DNA of 64,000 nt, taken from positions 465,829 through 529,828 of the forward strand of contig BDIU01000099.1 of assembly GCA_002118135.1 (NCBI GenBank), written 5' to 3'. The position numbers and the translations under genes were made by a program. Positions 1-17,935 of this stretch are shown piece after piece. Below the pieces are notes generated by a model. That model was not told the DNA's origin. It made no database searches and was given only the letters and a program-made list of their open reading frames with translations. This DNA is from Trebouxia sp. TZW2008. Taxonomy: Eukaryota; Chlorophyta; Trebouxiophyceae; Trebouxiales; Trebouxiaceae. Each line of letters opens with the position of its first letter. The first letter of the stretch is position 1.

Positions 1-700
1 AGCTTTGACAAGTCAGCACCCACAAAGACTGGCCTGGGAAACTGCAGTACATAGTCATCAGCTTAAAAACACGAAAACACTCAGTACCATAAACAGGAGT
101 TGAACAAGTTTGAGTAAAGGCATGCCACATATATAGGCTCTTCTGCACTCAGAGAAAGCTTTGACAAGTCAGCACCCACAAAGACTGGCCCAGGAAACTG
201 CAGTACACAGTCATCAGCTCAACAAGAGGGAAACCCAGTGCTGAACAAGGCTGTTTTCAGGTCAGAACCATAAAATGGAGTTGGAACACTTTGAGCAGAA
301 GCCATGCCAAATATATAGGCTCTTCTGCACTCAGAGAAAGCTTTGACAGGTCAGCACCCACAAAGACTGGCCCGGGAAATTGCAGTACAAAGTCATCAGC
401 TCAACAAGAGGGAAACCCAGTGCTGAACAAGGCTGTTTTCAGGTCAGAACCAAAAAGGGAGTTGGAATACTTTGAGCAGAAGCCATGCCAAATATATAGG
501 CTCTTCTGCACTCAGAGACAGCTTTGAAAGGTCAGCGCCCACAAAGACTGGTCTGGGAAACTGCAATACAAAGGCATCTGCTTGAAGAAGAAACGACACC
601 AGTGTCGATCAAGGCTGTTAAAAGGTAGGCAGCATGAAGCAAAGTTGGCATAGTTTGAGCAAAGCCATGCCAAGTGTAGCATGAACTATTTGCAGCGCCT
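1..700. repeat. ~182-bp tandem repeat array
   Basis: Four successive units begin with the same AGCTTTGACA-type start at about 1, 157, 339 and 520, giving spacings of 156, 182 and 181 bases. Each unit carries the same order of short motifs: the AGCTTTGACA start, a CACAAAGACTGG block, a CAGCTCAACAAGAGGG block and an ATATAGGCTCTTCTGCACTC block. The last unit decays after about 600. Open frames across the array are short and follow the repeat, so I do not call a gene. It may lie in an intron or beyond the end of the neighbouring methyltransferase. Confidence 0.85.
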
Positions 701-929
701 CTGGTGCATAATCACATGCTTGTTGATACTTGCGCCCACAGCCATGGAGCAAGCCAACACGCACATGCACTATCGCTGTCACAACATGCATGTAACTTTT
801 TTGGCTGCAGGTGACAAAAGCCTATCACACCATTTGCTCATGCATTGTCAAAATGGGTAGGAGTTCCAACAGCTGCTGAGCACCACCTTGCAATGTTATG
901 TGAGCAGAATGAAAGTGCAGACTACTCAC

Positions 930-2203
930 CTTTTTCGCATCAGGCAGCACCTTCTGGACCAACTTCTGCTTCAAGGCTGAAGCATGTGGGAGGTCAATCT
1001 CGTAGAACTGCACACAACAGCAAGCTTATATTGCCATCAGAGCAACTTAAGTTTGACGTTACAGCTTGTGCGGATTGCGCAAAGGTGCCCGCTCAGCTAC
1101 TGAATGGCTTTGCTGCAGTATGCATGTCCATAACACGGCTTGATGTAGATGTGTAGTCTGGCAGTGGCACCACATTTTGTGTGCTCATAGCATGCTGCAA
1201 GTCAAGTCTATCTGCATCAGACATGCCTGCTTGCATGTCATGGCGTTTGTTGCAGAGTGCGACACGATTTACAGGATGTCTGTTTGTAACAAGAACACTT
1301 GATGTCAGGACATTCTCACTGTAAGAACGATGCAGTTGGGAGCCAATCACGGTGTTCTGACTGCAGTGGTGCCTCTGATCAAAGACCAATTCATGCAAGG
1401 GCAATTTTTTTGCTACCCAAAGCAGTCGCCATACCTTCAGGCCAGCCTCATGCAACCTATAGGCTCTGCTGTCAAAACCAGCTGCAATGATGACAATCTG
1501 AGACAAGCCTGACGGCTTGGCGCCTTGTACAGCTTGATCAAACCATGTTGTGCGTGCATCAATGTAGTTTGCTGTTCCAGGAGAACCATGCTTTGGATGT
1601 TCTGTCACCCCCTGTTGAGCCAGCAACAAATTCGTTCAATCAACGAATCAACGAAAAGTCTTGCTGGGCAGGCTTTAGAACCCACCAACCAGGTATGTAC
1701 AGATGCACTTAATTGCTTCCAAAACAGCTCAGCAGCAGAAAAGCTGATGTATCAGATCTGATTGGGCCAAAGCAGCACTTACCTTGTATGCTGACAAACA
1801 ACACGGCAGGCACTTGTTGACACAGCTCCTGCACCAAGGATAAAGTCAACTGAGCTGAGTGCCTTCCAGTTTGTGCTACCATAGAATTACCACTTGCAGG
1901 TAGGAGCAATAAAGTACCTGACTGGCATGAGTGTGTTTCGGAAAAGAGCTGCAACATCATCTTGGTTGGTGTTTGGGCAATGCATGTCTCGATTCATGGT
2001 GCGGAATATGAGCTGCAAACAAGTCGCTAGCCCCAGTGATCAGTACTGATCAAAAGCCGGAAAGCCCTGTTTGAGCCCTTCAAGCTGCCAACAGTTCGTA
2101 CCATATTGTAGTTGGTTGGCATGAATTTCGTCAGGAAGCCCAGCAGACCACCCTTGGTCTTTTGGTGGTCCTTGGCAACCGAGCCAGCAGGTATTTCAGG
2201 CAT
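930..2203 (-). CDS. LCM/PPM-family SAM-dependent methyltransferase, incomplete
   Basis: Two exons are well supported. Exon 1611-1435 encodes a segment with NYIDARTTWFDQAV followed by IVIIAAGFDSRAYRL, the SAM-binding block of the leucine carboxyl methyltransferase (LCM, PF04072) family. Exon 1007-930 begins FYEIDLPHA, the acidic strand that follows it in this family. Both have GT-AG borders and phase 0 joins. Candidate 5' exons with compatible phases are 2203-2102 (start MPEIPAG), 2012-1918 and 1828-1783, but their peptides do not clearly match the family and are tentative. No exon for the C-terminal half is seen between 930 and the left edge, which is tandem repeat. The gene either continues left of the window or is truncated. 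A TIR-element copy fills the start of the 1434-1008 intron. Confidence 0.6.
1299..1434. mobile_element. Degraded copy of the ~177-bp TIR element (MITE-like)
   Basis: This stretch matches the internal block of the element at 62158-62335 (accaatcactgcattctgac-type core, then CAGTGGT..CTTCTGA) and its terminal CAGTCG end. It lies in a methyltransferase intron, and its right end falls exactly at the intron's donor side. Confidence 0.55.
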
Positions 2204-2738
2204 GTTGACTGTAGGATGAAGTCGTTGCTGAACGTCAGAATTTGATGACAGTTGTTGTGGCCTTTTCGCGAGCCCTGCTGGAGAGAAATTGTTTCTGTAA
2301 GCGCTGAAAGCGCGACTGGCAGGCTGTGTTGGCGAGAAAGATCAGATAGCTACAGCCTTGGTTCGCATCTTTTGTGCGCCAACTGGTTCGCTGCCAATGC
2401 CTCTGCCGAAGCGAATGCGTGCCATTCACGGCGTGGCATTGGCTTGTCCTGTGCGAGTTCGGACATCCAAGGACATTGCTCTGCTTTGCCATACGAGATG
2501 AAGTTGAAGAAGAGACCTGCACCGCAGTGATGGTCCGTTGGATTTGCGTCTCGGTTTTATGCTCTAGTTTGACCGGGCCTTGTTAGGGCGTACCGAAAGC
2601 AAGGCGACACGACTTGCACGTTCTGGTAGCCAATAGCATGCCCGAGTAGTCGGACTGTCTTCGCGGTCTCGGCTGCAGTGCCTCGGCAACATGTCGGATT
2701 TGCATGCGCTATAAAGCTTGCATCGGGTCTCGGGATAG

Positions 2739-10500
<7,762 letters not shown>

Positions 10501-11491
10501 AGCTGTCTTTCGTCTTTGACTGGTTAAAGTGTGTCAGATATGAAAGTAGTTTCATAAAAGTTCTTTTTAAGCAAGGACAGAGAGGGAGCCCAGTGGTATT
10601 GTGCGTGCTTGATGTCAGCATGCAAACACTGGTGTATTGTCAGCTGCTGCGATTGTCGACGGCGGCGAAGCTTGACCAATGCGTTTCACATGCAACTGCA
10701 GCGTGTACACCTTGTAGAAGCATTTAACTGTTCAATTCCTCCAGGTGAACTTCACATGCCGGGTGACGACCTGAACGGCCTGGCACTTCACCACACAAAG
10801 ACGTGTCGCGTCACAGATTTTGTGGCGCGTGCGGGTTGGTTCAGAACAACATGCATTTGAGGACAGCAAGCGAGAAAGCTCTAGCTTGCAGACACAAATC
10901 GGTGTCGCGCGATGGCCACAAAAGCAGCCTCACTTTCTAAAAGCGTTGACCTTGACCCGACCTTAAGCTACTTGTCAACGTACACAATACACATCTCGAC
11001 TTGCCTCGAAAGCCAGGACAGGGCTTGAGTGACAGAGCACACTGCCTCCCAGACACAGGTCGCGCCGCGTGGGCCATAGGCTTCGCAATTTGGGCGTGCT
11101 CACCCGATCTCTAGCTTTGGGGCATGCTCAGTGCACTCGGAGGGTCGCACAAGCTAGGTGTTTGTCGGGCTTTGCACTTCCGAGGTGACGCGCGCTTCAA
11201 ATTGACAGGCTGAGTCTGCATTGACGACTTGGAGACGGCATACTTGAAACAAGTTACTCCAATGTGTGAAGGTGCTGCCTGTGGTCCACCTGCAAGCAAT
11301 GGTGCTCCTGGCTGCTTGCAGGTGGATCACAGGGCCCTTCAGAAATACTTGTCAATTCACTTTGTACTCGGAATATACAGCAAGTTTTAGCACCAAACTT
11401 ACAAGCAGCACTCAGGCTGAAGTCAAAACGCAGTACAAAAATACCTTCAGTCAAGCATTCAGATAAGCAAGCCTCTTCAGATGCAAGTCAG
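10501..11491. other. Intergenic region, no gene recognised
   Basis: Between the malic enzyme stop and the TVP38-like start I see no exon with family resemblance and no repeat ladder. A short direct repeat around GGTCCACCTGCAAGC / CAGGTGGATCACAGGG (about 11281-11332) forms a small imperfect inverted repeat. The promoter of the next gene should lie here. Confidence 0.5.
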
Positions 11492-12202
11492 ATGTCACAG
11501 TCTGTACCCAAAGCTCTTGTTGCTGTAGCCCTGTTGGCAGCAGCTGGTGCAGCCTATTACATTTTTGGGGTGCAACATTTGTCAGTCAAAGATGCTGCTG
11601 CCAGTCTAGATCAAATTGTCAGGTCATATGGAACATACGGCTTTGTGATCTTTACTCTAGCATATGTTGCAGCCACTTTGGTACTGATCCCATCAACAGC
11701 TTTGACTCTGGCAGCAGGCTACCTGTTTGGTCCAGTTCTTGGCCTAATATGGGTTAGTTTGGCGGCAACCCTAGGAGCAACCCTAGCTTTTCTGATTTCT
11801 CGATACTTGGCTCAGCCCTACGCCAAAGCCAAATTGCAGTCTTACCCTAAGCTTGCTTCAATTGAGGAGCAAATTTCAGCGGAGGGTGTCAAATTGGTGT
11901 TCCTGTTACGCCTAGCACCCCTAGTACCTTTCACTGTTTTGAATTATGCTTTAGGTGTCACAGATGTTTCATTTGCTTCCTATGTTGTTGCAACTTGGCT
12001 AGGCAAATTGCCAGGACTGTTTTCACAAGTATATTTAGGTAGCACAGGTAGATCAATTGATGCAGCCACAAGCTCAAAGGGTCTTGACAAAGTGTCCCTG
12101 GCACTGAATGTGGTTGGTGTAGTTGCTTCCATACTAGTGACTAAGCTGTTGGCTGACAAGGCTTCTGCTGTTCTGAACAATGACACAAACATTGATGACT
12201 GA
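11492..12202 (+). CDS. TVP38/TMEM64 (SNARE-associated/DedA-like) membrane protein, intronless
   Basis: A single uninterrupted frame of 236 residues. An N-terminal membrane segment (about residues 6-26) is followed by an extended hydrophobic core with the family signature: small, Gly-rich LAAGYLFGPVLGLIWVS, then LGATLAFLISRYLA, then RLAPLVPFTVLNYALG and the C-terminal LPGLFSQVYLGSTGRS. Eukaryotic members sit in ER/Golgi or plastid membranes, and scramblase-like roles are known for relatives such as TMEM41B. The compartment is not decided here. The first Met is taken because it opens directly into the hydrophobic segment. It is the only intronless protein gene found in the window. A TGTAA motif, the usual green algal polyadenylation signal, lies at 12351, about 150 bases after the stop. 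Confidence 0.9.
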   Translation: MSQSVPKALVAVALLAAAGAAYYIFGVQHLSVKDAAASLDQIVRSYGTYGFVIFTLAYVAATLVLIPSTALTLAAGYLFGPVLGLIWVSLAATLGATLAFLISRYLAQPYAKAKLQSYPKLASIEEQISAEGVKLVFLLRLAPLVPFTVLNYALGVTDVSFASYVVATWLGKLPGLFSQVYLGSTGRSIDAATSSKGLDKVSLALNVVGVVASILVTKLLADKASAVLNNDTNIDD

Positions 12203-12708
12203 GACTGCGTTTCTGAATTAATCTTCAGCAACTTTAGTCCAGTTGTGTTGACATTTTGTTACGGTCAAGCAAGTTTTGCACTGTTTCTCGTACTCGCTGT
12301 CCTAGACTACATGACAGATTGACATTGACATTGCATTTCAGCTATAGCCATGTAAGTCTTTTGCTGCTTCTGTATGGTGACTGCTTTGTTCTGTGTAGCG
12401 TAAGCGTGTAAGCCTCAGCTAGTGGTCGTCTTACACAGACAAAGCCCATCAGTCCACATGAAAACCAGTATGCATGGATCTAGCTGTACATGTTTGTTGG
12501 CTGCTGCACCTAGATTGGTTGCATCATTACATAAAAGGTCAATTAGCCTACACACACAGCAGCAACAATTGTTCCGCTGCATCATTGGTCTTCTTCTTTT
12601 CCTTCTGCTGCTTCCCCTTTCAATATGTATCCTATCGTGGTTTTTCTCGCAGGCATCAGGTCAGCAGTTTGGCATCAGCAGCATCTGCACAAAAGAGTCC
12701 AGGCAGGC

Positions 12709-15700
12709 ATGAGCACAGGCGGGGCTGTCACCAGCACTGTACGGGCTCCAGCAGATGGGGATTTCTACAAGTATGGGTTGAAGCCTGTCATCGGCGAGGG
12801 TTTGATGGACACAACCCTAAGGCGCCTGGGCACTGTAAAGATTAAGCCCATGGACAAATCCAACTTTGTGAAGCCCCAGTCTGTCATGTATGAGCTAGAC
12901 GGCAAGTCTTTTGCTTGCTTTGATTACAAAGCTTCTGACTTGAATCACGCTGATGGGTGATGCAGTGTGTGCCTAAAGTGTTTCGGTGATGCTGATGCAT
13001 TGCAATCTGCAGACCTGCTTGCTGCTTGATCAACACAAGCATCAGACTGGTTTGAGACAGTTGATTGCTTCAGTGCGTACCTAGCTGGGCCTGCTGAGGC
13101 TGTCTAGCACACATTTTTCAACGAATTACTGAATGAAATGAACGCACGCCCACCATCTGTAGAGTCTTGATCTCATACATGAATGGAGACCCAGCAGGAC
13201 TCCTTTCCTTCAAAGCAGTCACTCAGCAAGACATCACACTCAACACAAATCCCTTCGCTGGCTGCTGCATGTGTACACCGAGTTTGCAGATGCATGCTGG
13301 CTTCCAGCACTAGATTGGAGCCATACCCGACAGCTGCCTGGGCGAGCGCACCGTAAACAAGCACCAAAGTTGAAGTGTTTACAACAGTGCTGCAAGCTGT
13401 CGGATTGAGTGTTTACGTTCATTTGTAATTGTGTCAGTCTTGTTGAGGTAAATTATGCTTCATGCCTGCAGGCAAGGAGAGGCGGTGGGATATGATATCA
13501 TCCCATTCAAGTGTTGGAGTTGTCATCTACCACACTGGCCTTGACGCCCTCTTGATTGTGCGCCAGTTCAGGCCTGCTGTAAGCTTCTTTCCTTTATAAT
13601 GCAAGAGCTGCATTTGTAAATGACATTCCATTCTAGTAAGGTGGTCTTCGGTCACCACACTGACCTTGACGCCCTCTTCACTGGACTTGTGATCTACCAC
13701 ACTGGCCTTGATGCTCTCCTCATTATGCGCCAGTTCAGGCCTGCTGTAAGCTCTCTCCCACACCCTCTCTACCATGCATGGGTGGCAGTTGACTATGACA
13801 TCTTGTGAGTTGCAGGCATCCTGGCTTGTGCATGCATCACAGACAAGACAGAGAAGATAATGTTCAAATTGTTAGACATTGGTTTTGACATTGTTTTGAC
13901 GTTGATATTGTTTGCAATCGTAGCAGAGGAAAAGGACATCGGAACTTTCATGCTGTCAGAGACTGTCATGCTCATGTTCATCCTGTCAGCGTTGCATTGG
14001 ATTGTGCATGCATGGCTGACAAGAAGACAGAATGCGTAGGAGGTCTGAGAAGCATGTCTGCCATGCTGATTTGCTTTGTCAGAGTTGATTACAGTATGGT
14101 GAATCAGTTCACACGCATCTCTCAAGCGACATGGTCAGCAGTCAGTGTGCATTACTACAATGTCAGGCATGTGACTGCATTGAACCTGTTTGCAGCACAA
14201 ACTGCAGCCGGATGTGCAATGTGCAAGTTGCCTGCAGGCGTGTGCATTGAACCCGTTTGCAGCACAAACTGCAGCCGGATGTGCACTGTGCAAGTTGCCT
14301 GCAGGCGTATGCATTAAACCCGTTTGCAGCACAAACTGCAGCCTGATGTGCAATGTGCAAGTTGCCCGCAGGCGTACACATCAGCCCTGAAGCAGGCTCA
14401 GGATGAGGCGCAGCCTGACTCACACCCACCAGTGTGGGTTTGACATATGAGCTGTGTGCATTGACAAGCTCTCTTCTTCTTGTCACTGCACACAGCTCAT
14501 ATGTAAAATTCACCTTGATTGGTGGGCCAGGCTGCTCCTCATCCTGAGCACGCTTTGCAATAGAGCTGGAAACATAACAGAATGAGAAGTGACATCCTTG
14601 GCATGTGCATCACCATTGAAGCAGGCACAGGATGAGGACCAGCCTGACCCACCCAACACTCAATACTTTAATACTGCTGGAAGCGTTCAAAGGCTTCGAG
14701 GTGCTCTTGAGGTGTCACTGTAGAATGCACAATGCAACCCTGTGGGCTGTTGCTTGCAGGCATATGCATCAGCCCTGAAGCAGGCTCAGGATGAGGGCCA
14801 GCCTGACCCCCCAATCAGCATTGGCTTCACGTATGAGCTGTGTGCTGGCATCATCGACAAGAAAAAGAGCTTGCAGCAGATTGCAGCAGAAGAGGTGAGC
14901 AAAAGTGACTCATCAGATACCCATCTGTGTTATGAGTCATGTTGACAGCTAGCATCATACCTGGTTACGCATAGGCATCATTTGCGCTTGCGCTTGCACT
15001 TACAAAGTCCTTGTGTTCACTGTGTATATTACTGCATACTTTGCCAGTCAAGGTCACCTTCAGGAATAATATGACGTTGCTGATGTTTTGTAAGCTTGAG
15101 ACAAGCCTTGTTAAACAAGGCAAAGTTGGTCTCACTTGTTGCAAAATTTTCTGTTAGAAATTTGTATTTCGCCAAAAATCTACAGTGGTGAGGGGTGATT
15201 AATGCGTGGGTCTGTCCCAACGGCTATAATAGTGCAATCATGCTGTCATTCTAGCCCTGCCTTTTGTCTGCCAACTTAACAGTACTGTACAAACACCACT
15301 TACAAGTTTCCAAAAAGCAAGGAGGAATTGCTTGCCTGCAGGTGAAGGAGGAGTGCGGATATGAGGTGTCCCCAGAAAAGCTGCAGTGGGTAACGCAGTA
15401 TGTGGGAGCAGTAGGTACCAGTGGAGCGCGTCATGACATGTTTTACGCCGAGGTGGATGAGTTAATGCGAGTCAACCAAGGTGGCGGGCTACCGTAAGTG
15501 CCCTCCTGGTGTGACATGTTTTACGCTGGGGTGGATGAGTCAATGCGAGTCAATCAAGGAGGTGGACTAGAGCAAGTTCAAGTTGTGTGCTGACTCAGCT
15601 CCAATATCTGCTTCATTTGTACTGTAGCTTTTATGCTGTTTGATGCTGAGGTGAATGAGTCACTGCGAGTCGACCAAGGAGGTGGATTAGCGTAAGTGCA

Positions 15701-16265
15701 AGCTGTGTGCTGACTCAGCTGCAACGTTTGCTTTGCTTTTTGTGAGAGTTTTCACACCATCTTGGATCATTTGAGCCATGCGCATGATGCCAAGATTTTA
15801 CAGTAATGACGTGGAATGTTGGCACAAATTACATGAGTGCCTATGGCAAAAAGAGTTGGGACTGAAAGCTCACGGTTTCAAAGGTGTCTTGCACAGGTCA
15901 TCTGAACATTTCTATGTTCACACGTTTTCATTTGTGCATGGCATGTGTCATGCATGCTTGCTCTCTCATTGGACAGCCCCTTTGCATATGCATATACGCT
16001 TCAGGTCCCTTTGCACTATTCTTGAAGATGCCAGACACAAGCTTGCATGCCATAGCATCATTCCGTGATTGTTGATTGACGCCATCCTATGGTCTGCAGG
16101 GATAGTGTAGAGCGCATAGAGGTGCTGTCCCTGCCACTGAAAGAGTCCAAGGCCTTTATAGGGGACCCCAGCTACCCCAAATCAGCAGGCCTGCTATTTG
16201 GGTTGATGTGGTTGCAGGCATTCATAGCTGCCAGAAAGGATTTGCCAGCTGACCATGTTGTCTGA
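12709..16265 (+). CDS. NUDT14-like Nudix hydrolase (UDP-sugar/ADP-ribose pyrophosphatase)
   Basis: Exons: 12709-12901, 13472-13578, 14760-14894, 15342-15493, 16100-16265. The order of segments matches human NUDT14 (UDP-glucose pyrophosphatase): WDMISSHSSVGVV, ALLIVRQFRPA, FTYELCAGIIDKKKS, a Nudix helix containing EEVKEECGYEVSP, GTSGARHDMFYAEVDE, then GDPSYPKSAGLLFG. The helix lacks the first Glu and the Arg of the canonical Nudix box, as NUDT14 also does. An in-frame ATG at 12625 would add 28 residues that could act as a targeting sequence; the start at 12709 is preferred by length. Intron 1 begins with GC (GCAAGT at 12902) and is needed to keep frame. Exons 2, 3 and 4 all have intronic echoes. 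Confidence 0.9.
13640..13750 (+). repeat. Downstream partial copies of Nudix exon 2
   Basis: The 3' part of exon 2 (CACACTGGCCTTGACGCCCT onward) recurs at about 13656-13690 and again at 13691-13748, the latter keeping the end CGCCAGTTCAGGCCTGCT and the GTAAGC donor. Confidence 0.9.
14170..14375 (+). repeat. Three-copy 67-bp tandem repeat
   Basis: Units beginning CATTGAACC/CATTAAACC at 14178, 14245 and 14312 carry TTTGCAGCACAAACTGCAGC and end in TTGCCTGCAGGCGT. Their tail resembles the acceptor of Nudix exon 3 (TTGCAGGCATATGCATCAGC), so the array seems to have been seeded by that junction. Confidence 0.85.
14380..14675. repeat. Direct and inverted partial copies of Nudix exon 3
   Basis: A direct copy of the exon 5' part lies at about 14380-14468 (CAGGCTCAGGATGAGG to ATATGAGCTGTGTGCA). 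It is followed, after about 10 bases, by an inverted copy at 14479-14549, making a hairpin of two ~70-base arms. A further direct copy is at about 14612-14665. The intact exon is 14760-14894. Confidence 0.85.
15505..15705 (+). repeat. Two downstream partial copies of Nudix exon 4
   Basis: The exon end (GACATGTTTTACGCCGAGGT to CAAGGTGGCGGGCTACC) and the GTAAGTG-type donor recur at about 15512-15580 and 15636-15705. Confidence 0.9.
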
Positions 16266-17560
16266 AACGAAACTGAAAAACAAGAAAACAGCACAGAAAG
16301 ACTACAGACTGTGTCAGTTGGCGCCATGGCGGGAGACTCTCTGAGGACGCGCAGTTCAGAAATGGAATGAAGCTACCGCATGTGCTGCCCGTCAGGCACC
16401 TGAAGTGTGCCTGCTCGGACACAATGTATGTCACAACAGCATCAGTGGTAACACTGGCATTATTTCTCAAGACTTCATCAGGCAGGCATCACAACAGCTG
16501 TAATATTGTAGTAAGTAGTCACTTGTCTGCTTCCACTGCCAGATTGTATGAGGCTTGTGCACAGCGGCAAAGTGTTCGGCACATCCCTGAATGGTTGTTG
16601 CAAGTGTGTGGATGATATGGTGATAGGATGTAGTAGCAAACTCAACAGCTCAACCGGGGGCATCTGATACTGCAACCAGGCAAGCTGCTGGAGCATGGCT
16701 TCAGCAGCTTGATTGAGCAAAATTGGGCTATACAGCCTCTGTGTGCATTACCCAGGAGTAGACTCATGGAACCACAGTATGCAGCAGCAATTGATGATGA
16801 CAAAGCTGCACCATACACAAGACTAGTCAAGCAAATTGCTCATTTAGCCAAATGTACTTTTCACCGCTCAGCAACACAGCCTTTCTTTATATTAACGACA
16901 ATACGCAACAGGATTGAGCAATCAGCACCCAAACCTCCCAATTTATTCATGCCTAATCTCTAATTTGCACTCTCAATCCAAAACCCCAGCTGTGCTTATT
17001 CCAAAGTCAAATACACCGTAGAACAGTAGCGTAGCCATTACCATGGCATACCCAGTACACATGGTCAGTGCAGCTGTTCCTACCTCTGAATTTCACACTG
17101 ACACAGACTTGCTAGTTGATGTCATTCATTATTATTGCAATTGCTGAAGGTTCCAACCTGATTCATTGAACAAATGTAGAAGGGAAAATGACTTAGTATG
17201 TCAATATGGCTAATAGCAGGGTCAAGTCAGAAAGGGAGATGATGTTCCAGGGCTTCAGCAATTCTCATTATGTACCAACATATATCACGCCAACGTTGAC
17301 ATCTATTTCAGTTCAGCAATTCTGTAGGCCAAAGTTTTCCTACAATGCCTGTTAGCTGCAAAGTCAGACTAATAGCTGCAGCCCCAATATATTTTGTAGT
17401 TGTGACATTCCCCAACTTATGGCAGTGCAAAGACTGCACGCTTGAACAGCTTGCGCTTTATTGTCCTCATTGAGTGCTCCCCATTGAGACATCAGCCTCA
17501 GCAACTCTAGGGTCAAGCAAAATGCAGCAAAGTTGGGTGACAAAGTTCTGCTGGGAAGGT
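16266..17560. other. Convergent intergenic region, nothing recognised
   Basis: Between the stop of the Nudix gene and the end of the quinoprotein gene on the other strand. I see no coding segment that resembles a known family and no clear repeat. Confidence 0.5.
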
Positions 17561-17584
17561 TATCCAGAATGGCAAACACTGCCA

Positions 17585-17935
17585 TTCTTATGTAGCAAAA
17601 GCGCTGGGTAGGAATTTTGGAAACGCTGGTTTGTTGGCGGGTGTAAGTGCCCACAAGGATGTCCCCAGATCAATTCTGATCTAAAAACATCTGCAGAGTT
17701 ACAGCAGCAAAGGTGCTGGGTAAGCGTTTGGGAAGTCTGGGTTGCCAGTTGGTGTAAATGCCCAGAAGGATGTTTGCACATCAACTGGTACTGGCATTGA
17801 GCCATTGGCCAGATCATACCCTGCACAATGACACCAAGGCTTTGTCAAATGCTCTAGGCAAACATGAGACAGAGGTATGTTTCTGCACTTACAGACACTG
17901 GCACCGAATCATTTGCCAGGTCATAGCCTACACAA
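17585..17935 (-). repeat. Copies flanking the quinoprotein terminal exon
   Basis: The acceptor and first bases of the last exon (GGTATGATCTGGCCAATG) recur upstream at about 17930-17885, and its 3' part (TCCTTCTGGGCATTTACACC onward) recurs downstream at about 17680-17595 on the minus strand. The intact exon is 17820-17699. Confidence 0.75.

Noticed and set aside
1..700. CRISPR-like array
   Set aside because: Units are ~182 bases, directly adjoining, with no short conserved repeat and variable spacer structure; the genome is eukaryotic.
10609..10860. 83-codon frame downstream of the malic enzyme
   Set aside because: Cys/His/Arg-rich, no family match, no splice support; probably 3' UTR or intergenic sequence.
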